Shown here piece after piece: positions 1-6,638 of a DNA stretch of 12,016 bases. The stretch spans positions 1 to 12,016 of the forward strand of contig JAUZQA010000064.1 of assembly GCA_030705665.1 (NCBI GenBank), given 5' to 3'. Made by a program: the position numbers and the translations under genes. The DNA is from Bacillota bacterium. Its GTDB lineage: Bacteria; Bacillota; Bacilli; Bacillales_B; DSM-18226. Each line of letters opens with the position of its first letter. Within the stretch, counting starts at the first letter, position 1. Below the pieces are notes generated by a model. The model was not told the origin of the DNA. It made no database searches and worked only from the letters and a program-made list of their open reading frames with translations.

Positions 1-1329
1 ACTGCGCATATCCATGTTGGAAGTACCAATCGATGCCAGTTCATTATCAACAATCACAATTTTGCTATGCATAAAACCTCTTTGATACTCATAAACCTTT
101 ACACCTGCCTCAAGAAGTTCAGGAAAATAAGAACGTGAAGCATGAAAAACGATTCGTTTGTCAGGACGATTGGGCACTAAAATGCGGACGTCGATACCAC
201 TTAGCGCAGCAATCTTAATCGCTGAAAATATATCCTCATCAGGAATAAAATACGGGGAAGCAATCCAAACAGATTTTTTTGCTGAGGTAATCATCGAAAA
301 GAAAATATTTTTGATGACACTCCACTCGTTATCTGGTCCCCCAGCTATTAGTTGTACACCGCCATGGCTTTTATCACTAGGCTGTGGTGATAAATATTCA
401 GCAGTTAAAAAACTATAATTGGTCATATAATACCAATCCTGTAAAAAAATCAGCTGGAGTGTTCGAACAGCTTCTCCCTTTAACATCAAATGAGTATCGC
501 GCCAAAATCCGTAATGCTGATCTCTTCCTAAATACTCATCCCCAATGTTTAATCCGCCAACAAAGCCCACATTTCCATCGATAACAATGATCTTTCGATG
601 GTTACGGAAATTAAACTTACTATTTAAAAATGGCAATCTTACTGGACCAAATGGAACAGTCTCAATCCCAGCATTACGCAGGTCGGCAATATATTTTTTC
701 GAAAGCTTCCACGATCCTACCGCATCAAATAAGAAACGAATCTTAACCCCCTGTTTGGCTTTTTCAATCAAAAGATCTTTTATTTTCCCGCCAATATGAT
801 CATGGCGAATTATGTAATATTCGAGATGAATATGATGTTTTGCCTTTTTTAATTCTTCGATAATATGTGTAAAGGTTTCTTCACCATTTGTTAAAGTTGT
901 TGTCGCGGTATCAAAGGAGATTGGACTATTTCCAAGCTTTTGTGCTAATTGAAATAATCTCCGCTGATGAGCGGCAAACTGTACTGCTTTTTCCGCACTT
1001 CTTGGGTCATCCTCCCCCTCAACCGTTAAAAATGCCTGCTTATCTAGAAAATACTTCTTTCTAAACATTCGTTCCTTTCGATAACTGCGTCCAAATAAAA
1101 GATAAAAAATAAAGCCGACTAATGGAAAACTTCCCAAAACAACAAGCCATGTTAATGTCTGTGTTGGATGGCGATTTTCAAGGAAAATAACGAAACTGAT
1201 AAAAATAACCGACAAGGTGATCAATAAACTTAAAAAACTGAAGACTCCACCCTGCAAATCATCTTTAAATGCAAATATGAGGAAACTTACTAATACTAAA
1301 AATAAAACAACCCTGACTGTGTTTTTCAG
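1..1329 (-). CDS. cls: Cardiolipin synthase (HKD/phospholipase D family), 3' end beyond the window
   Basis: This membrane enzyme condenses two phosphatidylglycerol molecules into cardiolipin and glycerol. The reading frame is open for 443 codons to the window edge; full-length relatives have about 480-510 residues, so roughly the last 60 are missing. Three hydrophobic segments (about residues 5-21, 28-49 and 57-78) precede the catalytic part, which suits the N-terminal PLDc_N-type anchor. Both catalytic HKD motifs are visible: HRKIIVID at H244/K246/D251, followed by GGLN, and HSKIVIVD at H421/K423/D428, followed by GTSN. The start is inferred. An in-frame TGA lies at 1338-1336, and the only codons between it and the body are GTA, ATT and CTG. 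CTG at 1329 gives MKNTVRVV..., spaced 6 bases from a GGCAGGTGA ribosome binding site. The first in-frame TTG would cut into the first membrane segment. The gene follows the mecA terminator by about 45 bases, with no clear promoter of its own. Confidence 0.93.
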   Translation of the reverse strand, partial: MKNTVRVVLFLVLVSFLIFAFKDDLQGGVFSFLSLLITLSVIFISFVIFLENRHPTQTLTWLVVLGSFPLVGFIFYLLFGRSYRKERMFRKKYFLDKQAFLTVEGEDDPRSAEKAVQFAAHQRRLFQLAQKLGNSPISFDTATTTLTNGEETFTHIIEELKKAKHHIHLEYYIIRHDHIGGKIKDLLIEKAKQGVKIRFLFDAVGSWKLSKKYIADLRNAGIETVPFGPVRLPFLNSKFNFRNHRKIIVIDGNVGFVGGLNIGDEYLGRDQHYGFWRDTHLMLKGEAVRTLQLIFLQDWYYMTNYSFLTAEYLSPQPSDKSHGGVQLIAGGPDNEWSVIKNIFFSMITSAKKSVWIASPYFIPDEDIFSAIKIAALSGIDVRILVPNRPDKRIVFHASRSYFPELLEAGVKVYEYQRGFMHSKIVIVDNELASIGTSNMDMRS

Positions 1330-1344
1330 AATTACTCACCTGCC
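1327..1344 (-). promoter_or_regulatory. Ribosome binding site and probable CTG start of cls
   Basis: On the minus strand GGCAGGTGAG (1344-1335) is followed by TAATT and then CTG AAA AAC. The motif matches the anti-Shine-Dalgarno sequence well. The TGA inside it (1338-1336) is in frame with cls, so no upstream start is possible. CTG sits at the normal distance; ATT (1332-1330) is the only nearby alternative. Confidence 0.65.
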
Positions 1345-1372
1345 TGTCACTCTATATCTATAAGATAATGGT

Positions 1373-1405
1373 AAAAAAAACCGATTTCAATAACGAAATC
1401 GGTTT
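1373..1405 (-). terminator. Terminator of mecA
   Basis: An 8-bp perfect stem (CCGATTTC / GAAATCGG) encloses a 6-base loop and is followed on the minus strand by a run of eight T. It begins 5 bases after the mecA stop codon. Three A/T pairs can lengthen the stem. It lies between mecA and cls, so cls transcription must either read through it or start in the short gap after it. Confidence 0.9.
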
Positions 1406-1410
1406 AAAGA

Positions 1411-2076
1411 TTAGTTAAAGTGCTTTCTTAACTCTGAAAAAACATTCTCAGAAATCAGTTCTTTTCCATATTCCTGAATCCGATGAATAGTTAGGGATGT
1501 TTCATTACCATATTCAAGAAGGATACTTAAAATATCGTCAATTTCGTCTTCGTCGATGAAATCCTCTGGAAATTCAACATATAAGTAATATTTCCCCTCA
1601 AAGCTAAAAAGCTTCGTTTGCAAGTCATCAAGGTCAGAACGTTTTGACAACATGATAACGTCCTCAAAATCCTGAAAGGCAAGTAAAAACTCCAAAACTT
1701 CTTCCTCATCAATCAGATCCTCGTCAAGGGTATTGCGAGGATTAAGGTGCTGGTCCAAAAGTTCTTCAATTCTTTCGTCTACCGGTAAATCCTTGTCCGT
1801 CGGAATAGGCAGTTCAAACTTTTGTCCATCTTTAGAAATTTGGGCTCTCGTTACCAAAATTTCTAAACCTTTTTCTAAAGCCTGCACTTGAATCCAAAGT
1901 GGACCCTCGACTGCAAACTCTTCCTCTTGATGAACTTCCTCCATCATTTCCCAAAAAAGCTCTTCACTTCTTTCACGATTATACCAAATTTCCTCGCGAT
2001 CGAAGCCCCTTTCCTCTATATCAACGTATGAAATATAAAACTTAACTGTGTTTTCATTAATACGTTCTATATCCAT
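1411..2076 (-). CDS. mecA: Adaptor protein MecA (ClpC adaptor)
   Basis: MecA is a cytoplasmic adaptor that brings substrates to the ClpC-ClpP protease and stimulates ClpC assembly. In B. subtilis it targets ComK and so holds back competence. The 221 residues match the usual family length (about 218). The N-terminal substrate-binding domain (about 1-85) starts MDIERINENTVKFYISY and contains the hallmark stretch FDREEIWYNRERSEELFW. A variable acidic linker (about 95-130, rich in D and E) leads into the C-terminal ClpC-binding domain (about 130-218), with FEDVIMLSKR and LSILLEYGNETSLTIHRI. The ATG at 2076 is preceded by AAGGGAGAATGATGG, a good ribosome binding site. It lies downstream of spx on the same strand, but the spx terminator makes it a separate unit. 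Confidence 0.97.
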   Translation of the reverse strand: MDIERINENTVKFYISYVDIEERGFDREEIWYNRERSEELFWEMMEEVHQEEEFAVEGPLWIQVQALEKGLEILVTRAQISKDGQKFELPIPTDKDLPVDERIEELLDQHLNPRNTLDEDLIDEEEVLEFLLAFQDFEDVIMLSKRSDLDDLQTKLFSFEGKYYLYVEFPEDFIDEDEIDDILSILLEYGNETSLTIHRIQEYGKELISENVFSELRKHFN

Positions 2077-2347
2077 CCATCATTCTCCCTTCCGTTTCCA
2101 GATTGAAGGGACTAAATACCCCCATGCAGACGTTACTGGATATCATTTACCTTTTATTAAAGGTTTAAACAAGTATTAAATTGCAAAGTGATTGTATTCT
2201 TGTACTTATATTTTATGACAAAACCTGAAATAAGGGAAATAAAATATCAAGAAAATTTATTTAGTTCTCAACACTAACGGATTCCTTTTATAATAACAAA
2301 AATAAATATATATCACAAATTGAAAGCACTAAAAAATAGTCCTATAT
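2077..2347 (-). other. Intergenic region upstream of mecA
   Basis: No gene is seen here. It must hold the mecA promoter. Two minus-strand candidates can be read: TTGTCA (2221-2216) with TACAAT (2196-2191) at a long 19-base spacing, and an upstream TTGAGA with a GATATT element 17 bases later. Neither is decisive. The inferred 5' leader contains a small palindrome, ACCTTTtattAAAGGT (2149-2164), which could form a short hairpin or be a protein site. The yjbE gene that I recall in this position in B. subtilis is absent. Confidence 0.45.
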
Positions 2348-2374
2348 AAAAAAGGCCTCCAAAAGAAGGCCTTT
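2348..2374 (-). terminator. Terminator of spx
   Basis: AAAGGCCT and AGGCCTTT form an 8-bp stem around an 8-base loop. On the minus strand this is followed by a T run, and it starts 5 bases after the spx stop codon. The A-tract on the other side comes from the same symmetry. Confidence 0.88.
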
Positions 2375-2379
2375 AAAGT

Positions 2380-2775
2380 TTAATTAACCATTCGCTGTGC
2401 TTCGCGAAGCTGGAATGTACGAACTTTTCTTGGTAAAAAGCGGCGGATCTCATCCTCATTGTACCCCACCTGCAATCTTTTTTCATCAATTATAATTGGG
2501 CGGCGGAGTAAACCAGGGTTTGCTTTAATCAATTCATATAAATCCTGGAGCGGCATGTTTTCCAAGTTTACGTCCAATTTTTGAAATGTCTTTGAACGAG
2601 TTGAGATAATTTCATCTGTTCCATCTTCTGTCATTCTTAAGATTTCTTTAATCTCAGCAATTGATAATGGTTCAGAAAAGATATTTCTTTCTTTATATGA
2701 AATCTCATGTTCTTCAAGCCAGGATTTTGCTTTTCTACATGATGTACAACTTGGTGAAGTGTATAATGTTACCAT
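2380..2775 (-). CDS. spx: Global redox-stress regulator Spx
   Basis: Spx is an ArsC-family protein that binds the C-terminal domain of the RNA polymerase alpha subunit. On disulfide stress it activates thiol-homeostasis genes and blocks activator-dependent transcription. The 131 residues equal the B. subtilis length. The redox switch CTSC is at C10 and C13; R47 and G52, residues known to matter for switch stability and alpha binding, are conserved, as is the LLRRPIII segment with its RPI motif. The C-terminus ends REAQRMVN, where B. subtilis has LAN; this tail is the ClpXP/YjbH recognition end. ATG at 2775 is chosen because the protein then starts [10 protein letters not shown], as in the family. 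An in-frame GTG four codons upstream overlaps the ribosome binding site AAAGGAG and is unlikely to be the start. Confidence 0.97.
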   Translation of the reverse strand: MVTLYTSPSCTSCRKAKSWLEEHEISYKERNIFSEPLSIAEIKEILRMTEDGTDEIISTRSKTFQKLDVNLENMPLQDLYELIKANPGLLRRPIIIDEKRLQVGYNEDEIRRFLPRKVRTFQLREAQRMVN

Positions 2776-2877
2776 CGTTCTCCACACTCCTTTATTTTAA
2801 GGGATCCAATTATATAAGAACATCAATTAAGTTAAAAGTTTTCGCTAGATTAAAATAAATTTAAATAAGTAATTTAT

Positions 2878-2906
2878 ATTATAATTATACACCACAGCTT
2901 TGAAAA
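2878..2906 (-). promoter_or_regulatory. Candidate proximal spx promoter (sigma-A type)
   Basis: On the minus strand TTTTCA (2906-2901) is separated by 17 bases from a perfect TATAAT (2883-2878), about 100 bases upstream of the spx start. A second overlapping TATAAT lies at 2889-2884 but has no good -35. Confidence 0.45.
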
Positions 2907-2924
2907 AAGGTATCCTTTTTAAAA

Positions 2925-2953
2925 AATATTATTCAAACAAACTTATTTGTAAA
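2925..2953 (-). promoter_or_regulatory. Candidate distal spx promoter
   Basis: On the minus strand TTTACA (2953-2948, five of six to consensus) is followed after 17 bases by AATATT (four of six), or by TAATAT at 16. It lies just downstream of the palindrome at 2971-2992, which would put that palindrome at an activator-like position. Confidence 0.35.
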
Positions 2954-2970
2954 GAAAAAAATACACATTT

Positions 2971-2992
2971 GCGAAATTAGTCGAAATTTCGC
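2971..2992. repeat. Perfect 8-bp inverted repeat upstream of spx, possible operator
   Basis: GCGAAATT and AATTTCGC are perfect inverted copies separated by AGTCGA. CGAAATT is also repeated directly at a 10-base step (2972 and 2982), so each half would face the same side of the helix. There is no T run, so it is not a terminator. I do not recognise the motif. Confidence 0.6.
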
Positions 2993-3084
2993 CCAAAAAT
3001 ATTCAAATTAATTTTACATAAATACCTTGAAAGAAAAATATTTTATAAAATAATACGAGAAAGTACCTGTTTTTTTGTCGGTAA

Positions 3085-3128
3085 AGGGATCATTTTAATC
3101 GAAACAATTTTGCTGGAATGTGATCCCT
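3085..3128. repeat. Inverted repeat AGGGATCA / TGATCCCT with 28-base loop
   Basis: The two 8-base arms (3085-3092 and 3121-3128) are perfect complements around a 28-base interior that shows little further pairing. No T run follows on either strand, so a terminator is unlikely. It could be an RNA hairpin in a long leader or a two-site protein target. Confidence 0.5.
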
Positions 3129-3340
3129 GATTAGAATAATAAACATTCTGTCTTAATTTTACCTTAACATTTTCTCAATTAAAATCAATGGAGTGAAAAC
3201 GCATTCATCATTTATTGATATTTTTCGCATATTTTTAATTTAACTCTTCCTTTCAGTTTAAAGTTCTTTTAAAATAAAGTTAGGTGGAAAATACTCATAT
3301 AGTTTAACGATTTGTCTATTGAGAAACAGGAGGTTTTCTT

Positions 3341-3526
3341 ATGGCTGGTTACATAATCGATTTAGCCATTGTAACAGTTCTGTCTGTAGGACTTACTGCA
3401 GTAATGGGCTCAATTCTAAATGGCCTAGGAGAAAATATTTTCGGTGGTCGGAAAAAGTCAGAATTTGTCGACCAAGCAGACAAAGTCATCGCAGGCTGGA
3501 AAAGTGTTGGCGGAAAGCAAAAATAG
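3341..3526 (+). CDS. Small orphan membrane protein, unknown function
   Basis: I do not recognise this 61-residue protein. Support for its being real comes from a strong ribosome binding site, AGGAGG (3328-3333), 7 bases before the ATG, and from a terminator 49 bases after the stop. The N-terminal part (about residues 4-26, IDLAIVTVLSVGLTAVMGSI) reads as one transmembrane helix with small residues. A glycine-rich turn follows (NGLGENIFGGRKK), then a charged, amphipathic cytosolic-type tail ending GGKQK. It is the only plus-strand gene between oppF and spx, convergent with oppF and divergent from spx. A CATATAGT at 3296 resembles a sporulation-type -10, but no matching -35 was found. An overlapping plus-strand frame (3319-3558) has lower-quality, K/R/S-rich content and is a shadow. 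Confidence 0.72.
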   Translation: MAGYIIDLAIVTVLSVGLTAVMGSILNGLGENIFGGRKKSEFVDQADKVIAGWKSVGGKQK

Positions 3527-3574
3527 CATTAAGCTCGATTGCAAAAAAGTACGATTAATTAAAAGAATATATAT

Positions 3575-3608
3575 AAAAAACGATCTCACATCTGCGAGAT
3601 CGTTTTTT
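3575..3608. terminator. Bidirectional terminator between the small gene and oppF
   Basis: CGATCTC and GAGATCG form a 7-bp stem around an 8-base loop, flanked by six A on one side and six T on the other. It can therefore end both the plus-strand small gene and the minus-strand opp operon, whose last stop codon lies 2 bases away. Confidence 0.9.
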
Positions 3609-3609
3609 A

Positions 3610-4548
3610 TTATTTAACCTGTGCTTTATACAGTTCAAATTCTTTTTCAGAGCAGAGAACAAAATGACCTTGAGAAACTTCTCGAAATGAGACTGTCTCA
3701 TCTTCACCATATTGATGCATACTTGGATCGTAGGTTTTCCTAATTCTGCTTCGTTCTGAAATTGGATCGGGTAATGGAATTGCAGATAAGAGGGATTGTG
3801 TATAAGGATGCAGCGGATTTTTATATAATTCGTCCGCAGGAGCAAGCTCTACCATTTTTCCAAAATACATAACTCCAATTCGATCACTTATATATTTAAC
3901 CATCGAAAGGTCATGGGCAATAAAAAGATAGGTTAGACCTTTATCCTTTTGAAGCTGCTTCATTAAATTGACAACCTGTGCCTGGATGGATACATCAAGG
4001 GCAGAAATCGGTTCATCCGCAATGATAAATTCAGGTTCAACTGCAAGCGCACGTGCAATTCCAATTCGCTGGCGCTGACCTCCCGAAAATTCATGCGGGT
4101 AGCGGTTTGCATGCTCCCTATTCAATCCAACTGTTTCTAACAGGCTGTACACCCTTTCCATCCGTTCTTGTTTGGAACCTGCTAATCCGTGAATATCAAT
4201 ACCCTCTGCAATGACATCTGCAATTTTAAGTCTTGGATTCAGGGATGCATATGGGTCCTGGAAAATCATTTGCATTTTTCGATTAAAATCTTTTAATTCC
4301 TTTTTGGATTTCTTGCCATGCACATTTACGCCATCATATAATACTTCTCCACCAGTCGCATCATACAATCGAATAATAGTTCGTCCAGTGGTTGATTTAC
4401 CACAGCCGGATTCACCAACAAGGCCCATTACTTCACCTTGGTAAATATCAAATGAAACATTATCAACCGCTCTTACTTCGTTTGCTTTGCCTTCATTAAA
4501 ATATTGTTTTAAATTTTTAATTTCGAGCAGTTTTTTTCTCTCTGCCAT
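3610..4548 (-). CDS. oppF: Oligopeptide ABC transporter, ATP-binding protein OppF
   Basis: OppF is one of two cytoplasmic ATPases that power the Opp importer; it pairs with OppD. All nucleotide-binding elements are present: Walker A GESGCGKST (45-53), Q-loop Q97 in FQDPYASLNP, signature FSGGQ (154-158), Walker B FIIADE (174-179) and switch H212 in IAHD. The oligopeptide-transporter C-terminal region follows (NPLHPYTQSLLSAIPLPDP) and ends with a short SQGHFVLC segment; at 312 residues the length is normal. The ATG directly follows the oppD stop (TAAATG), and its ribosome binding site AAGGAGGG lies inside oppD, so the two are probably translationally coupled. It is the last gene of the operon, just before a strong terminator. 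Confidence 0.96.
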   Translation of the reverse strand: MAERKKLLEIKNLKQYFNEGKANEVRAVDNVSFDIYQGEVMGLVGESGCGKSTTGRTIIRLYDATGGEVLYDGVNVHGKKSKKELKDFNRKMQMIFQDPYASLNPRLKIADVIAEGIDIHGLAGSKQERMERVYSLLETVGLNREHANRYPHEFSGGQRQRIGIARALAVEPEFIIADEPISALDVSIQAQVVNLMKQLQKDKGLTYLFIAHDLSMVKYISDRIGVMYFGKMVELAPADELYKNPLHPYTQSLLSAIPLPDPISERSRIRKTYDPSMHQYGEDETVSFREVSQGHFVLCSEKEFELYKAQVK

Positions 4549-5592
4549 TTACTTTCCCTCCTTGCCGCCAGGGAATTGACTTTGTCTTCTTTTTACCGCT
4601 TCAGGCGGTTCAACCTTCGGTGCATCCGGATGCAGCAGCCATGTTGCAGCATAATGCGTATCGGATACTTTAAAAAATGGAGGCTCCTGCTCCAGGTCGA
4701 TCTTCATTACATATGGATTCCGGGGAGCAAATGCATCACCTTTTGGCGGATCCAAAAGGTCTGGCGGAGTACCAGGTATGGAATATAATTCCTCATCGTT
4801 TGTTTCCAAATCTGGCATAGAACTGATTAACCCCCATGTATATGGATGCTTTGGGTTATAGAAAATTTCGTCAGCTGTACCAATTTCAACAATTTTCCCG
4901 CCATACATAACCGCAACTCGATCAGCAACATTTGCCACAACACCAAGGTCATGGGTAATAAAAATGATCGATGTATCAATTTTCTTTTGTAAATCCTTCA
5001 TTAGTTCAAGGATCTGAGCCTGGATGGTTACATCCAAAGCTGTTGTCGGTTCATCTGCGATTAAAACTTGGGGATTGCAAGCTAAAGCAATGGCGATAAC
5101 AACCCTTTGTCTCATTCCTCCGGAGAATTGATGCGGATACTGGTCAACACGTAATTCTGCCTTCGGAATTCCTACAAGCTTAAGTAACTCAACAGCTCTC
5201 TCTTTAGCTGCTGATTTGCTCATTTTTTGATGTTTAATCAAGGGTTCCATAATTTGATTTCCAATTTTCATCGTTGGGTTCAACGAAGTCATTGGATCTT
5301 GGAAAATCATTGAAATGTCATGTCCGCGGATTTTTTGCATTTGTTTATCATTAAGTTTCGTAAGATCCTTATTATTAAATAAGATTTCTCCGCTTTTAAT
5401 TTCTGAATTGTGTTCAGGAAGCAAACGCATAATAGACTTTGTTGTAACCGATTTACCTGAACCAGATTCACCAACAATTGCCAATGTTTCACCTTTATAT
5501 AAATCAAAGCTGATACCGCGAATTGCTTTTACTTCCCCTGCAAAGGTATGAAACGATATATTTAAATCCTTTACCTGTAAAATTTTCTCCAA
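4549..5592 (-). CDS. oppD: Oligopeptide ABC transporter, ATP-binding protein OppD
   Basis: OppD is the partner ATPase of OppF on the cytoplasmic face of the OppB-OppC channel. Walker [10 protein letters not shown] (41-49), Q98, signature FSGGM (156-160), Walker B VLIADE (176-181) and H214 are intact. The C-terminal oligopeptide-transporter domain (about 248-322) is present but has no cysteine. Where OppD/DppD proteins commonly carry four Cys, this one has D286, N292, D299 and T317 by my alignment to the B. subtilis protein from memory. I believe this Cys-free form also occurs in other Bacilli. The start is TTG (5592), 6 bases after GGCAGGTGA; it yields [10 protein letters not shown], which matches the family, and no ATG fits better. 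It follows oppC by 17 bases. Confidence 0.95.
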   Translation of the reverse strand: MEKILQVKDLNISFHTFAGEVKAIRGISFDLYKGETLAIVGESGSGKSVTTKSIMRLLPEHNSEIKSGEILFNNKDLTKLNDKQMQKIRGHDISMIFQDPMTSLNPTMKIGNQIMEPLIKHQKMSKSAAKERAVELLKLVGIPKAELRVDQYPHQFSGGMRQRVVIAIALACNPQVLIADEPTTALDVTIQAQILELMKDLQKKIDTSIIFITHDLGVVANVADRVAVMYGGKIVEIGTADEIFYNPKHPYTWGLISSMPDLETNDEELYSIPGTPPDLLDPPKGDAFAPRNPYVMKIDLEQEPPFFKVSDTHYAATWLLHPDAPKVEPPEAVKRRQSQFPGGKEGK

Positions 5593-5609
5593 TGCCTTTC
5601 ACCTGCCTT

Positions 5610-6638
5610 CTAATCACGCATTTTTGGATCAAGGGCATCCCGTAATCCGTCTGCAACTAAATTGAAGCAAATCATAATCAATGCAATCATAATTGATGGA
5701 ATAATCATTTCATAGGGATAAGCGCGCATTGATTTAAAACCTTCATTTACCAATGTTCCTAATGATGCATTTGGTTCTTGCAATCCCAATCCGATAAAGC
5801 TTAGGAATGCCTCGAAGAAAATCGCATTAGGTATTGAAAACATCGTATTAATAATGATAATCCCAAACATATTTGGAATCATATGTTTAAAAATGATGGA
5901 GCCATTACTTGCTCCCAATGTCTTTGCTGCTAAAACAAATTCTTGATTTTTATATTTTAAGACTTGAGCACGGACTACCCTGGCCATACTTGTCCAACTA
6001 GTAAACGTAATCGCAATAATAATTGGAATAATTCCTGGTTTTAATACTAGAATCATTAAGACTACCACAATTAAGTTAGGTATTCCCATGATAATTTCCA
6101 AAAACCTCTGCATGACACTATCTACGCGTCCACCGACATATCCGGATATAGCGCCATAGGCGACACCGATCACCATATCAACTAATGCTGCCATTAAGGC
6201 AATGAACAATGATACTTGAGTTCCTTTCCAAGTCCGGGCAAACAGATCACGGCCCAATTCATCTGTTCCAAACCAATAGTACTGTTTCACATGGCGGACT
6301 TCGTATGCATTATATGATATACCGGCTTTATTCGTTAAGGTGCCATCAAAAGGAAGCCAATGAATGTTCTCCAATCCCTGTACCCGAGGCGGCAGGTCAT
6401 GATTATCAGTATTTTGGTAATCGTATTTATATGGTGTTAATAATGGCCCAACGAAAGCTAGAATAAGCAAGAGAACAATAACAACTAAGCTGATAACTGC
6501 TCCTTTATTTTTGCGGACCCGCAGCCAGGAATCCTGCCAAAAGTTTAGACTTGGCTTGGCAATGACCTCACTTTTGGATGGATCAATATGGGCGGGTGCA
6601 AACATATCCTGCGAAATGACTTGTTCTTTGTTTTGCAT
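5610..6638 (-). CDS. oppC: Oligopeptide ABC transporter, permease OppC
   Basis: OppC is one of two integral membrane subunits forming the peptide pathway. The N-terminal OppC_N region (LNFWQDSWLRVRKNKGA) leads into TM1 (about 48-68). The permease domain follows, with FGTDELGRDLFAR, about five further helices, and an EAA-type coupling loop around residues 235-255 (AAKTLGASNGSIIFKHMIPN) that contacts the ATPases. At 342 residues it is longer than the B. subtilis protein as I recall it (about 305). The extra length lies in an extracellular loop between TM1 and FGTDELGRD, roughly residues 75-125, rich in N, D, P and aromatic residues. The ATG overlaps the oppB stop by one base (TAATG), with GGGGGGAAAGGG as ribosome binding site, so translation is coupled. 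Confidence 0.95.
   Translation of the reverse strand: MQNKEQVISQDMFAPAHIDPSKSEVIAKPSLNFWQDSWLRVRKNKGAVISLVVIVLLLILAFVGPLLTPYKYDYQNTDNHDLPPRVQGLENIHWLPFDGTLTNKAGISYNAYEVRHVKQYYWFGTDELGRDLFARTWKGTQVSLFIALMAALVDMVIGVAYGAISGYVGGRVDSVMQRFLEIIMGIPNLIVVVLMILVLKPGIIPIIIAITFTSWTSMARVVRAQVLKYKNQEFVLAAKTLGASNGSIIFKHMIPNMFGIIIINTMFSIPNAIFFEAFLSFIGLGLQEPNASLGTLVNEGFKSMRAYPYEMIIPSIMIALIMICFNLVADGLRDALDPKMRD

Larger units (their letters stand above)
2776..3340. other. Intergenic region between spx and the divergent small gene
   Basis: No gene is seen in these 565 AT-rich bases. The spx-proximal part has two candidate promoters for spx and a perfect palindrome (listed separately). The middle has a large inverted repeat (3085-3128) and a weaker one, AGAAT-N7-ATTCT (3133-3149). 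Toward the plus-strand gene, TTTACC (3158-3163) with TAAAAT (3180-3185) is a weak sigma-A-like candidate; it would leave a leader of about 150 bases. A TTATAAT half-site at 2879-2885 overlaps the proximal spx -10. It resembles half of a PerR box, which fits PerR control of spx known in B. subtilis, but the other half is poor. Confidence 0.5.

Noticed and set aside
158..799. Chain of three overlapping plus-strand reading frames (66-86 codons)
   Set aside because: They lie opposite a continuous cardiolipin synthase frame with both HKD motifs, have no good ribosome binding sites and unnatural composition.
2776..2787. GTG start four codons upstream in spx
   Set aside because: The GTG overlaps the ribosome binding site, and Spx proteins start at [10 protein letters not shown].
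3296..3303. CATATAGT, similar to a sporulation sigma-E or sigma-K -10
   Set aside because: No -35 at an accepted distance, so it is only noted in the small gene entry.
3302..3326. Sigma-B-like pattern GTTTAA-N13-GAGAAA before the small gene
   Set aside because: The start site would fall inside the ribosome binding site, so the transcript could not be translated normally.
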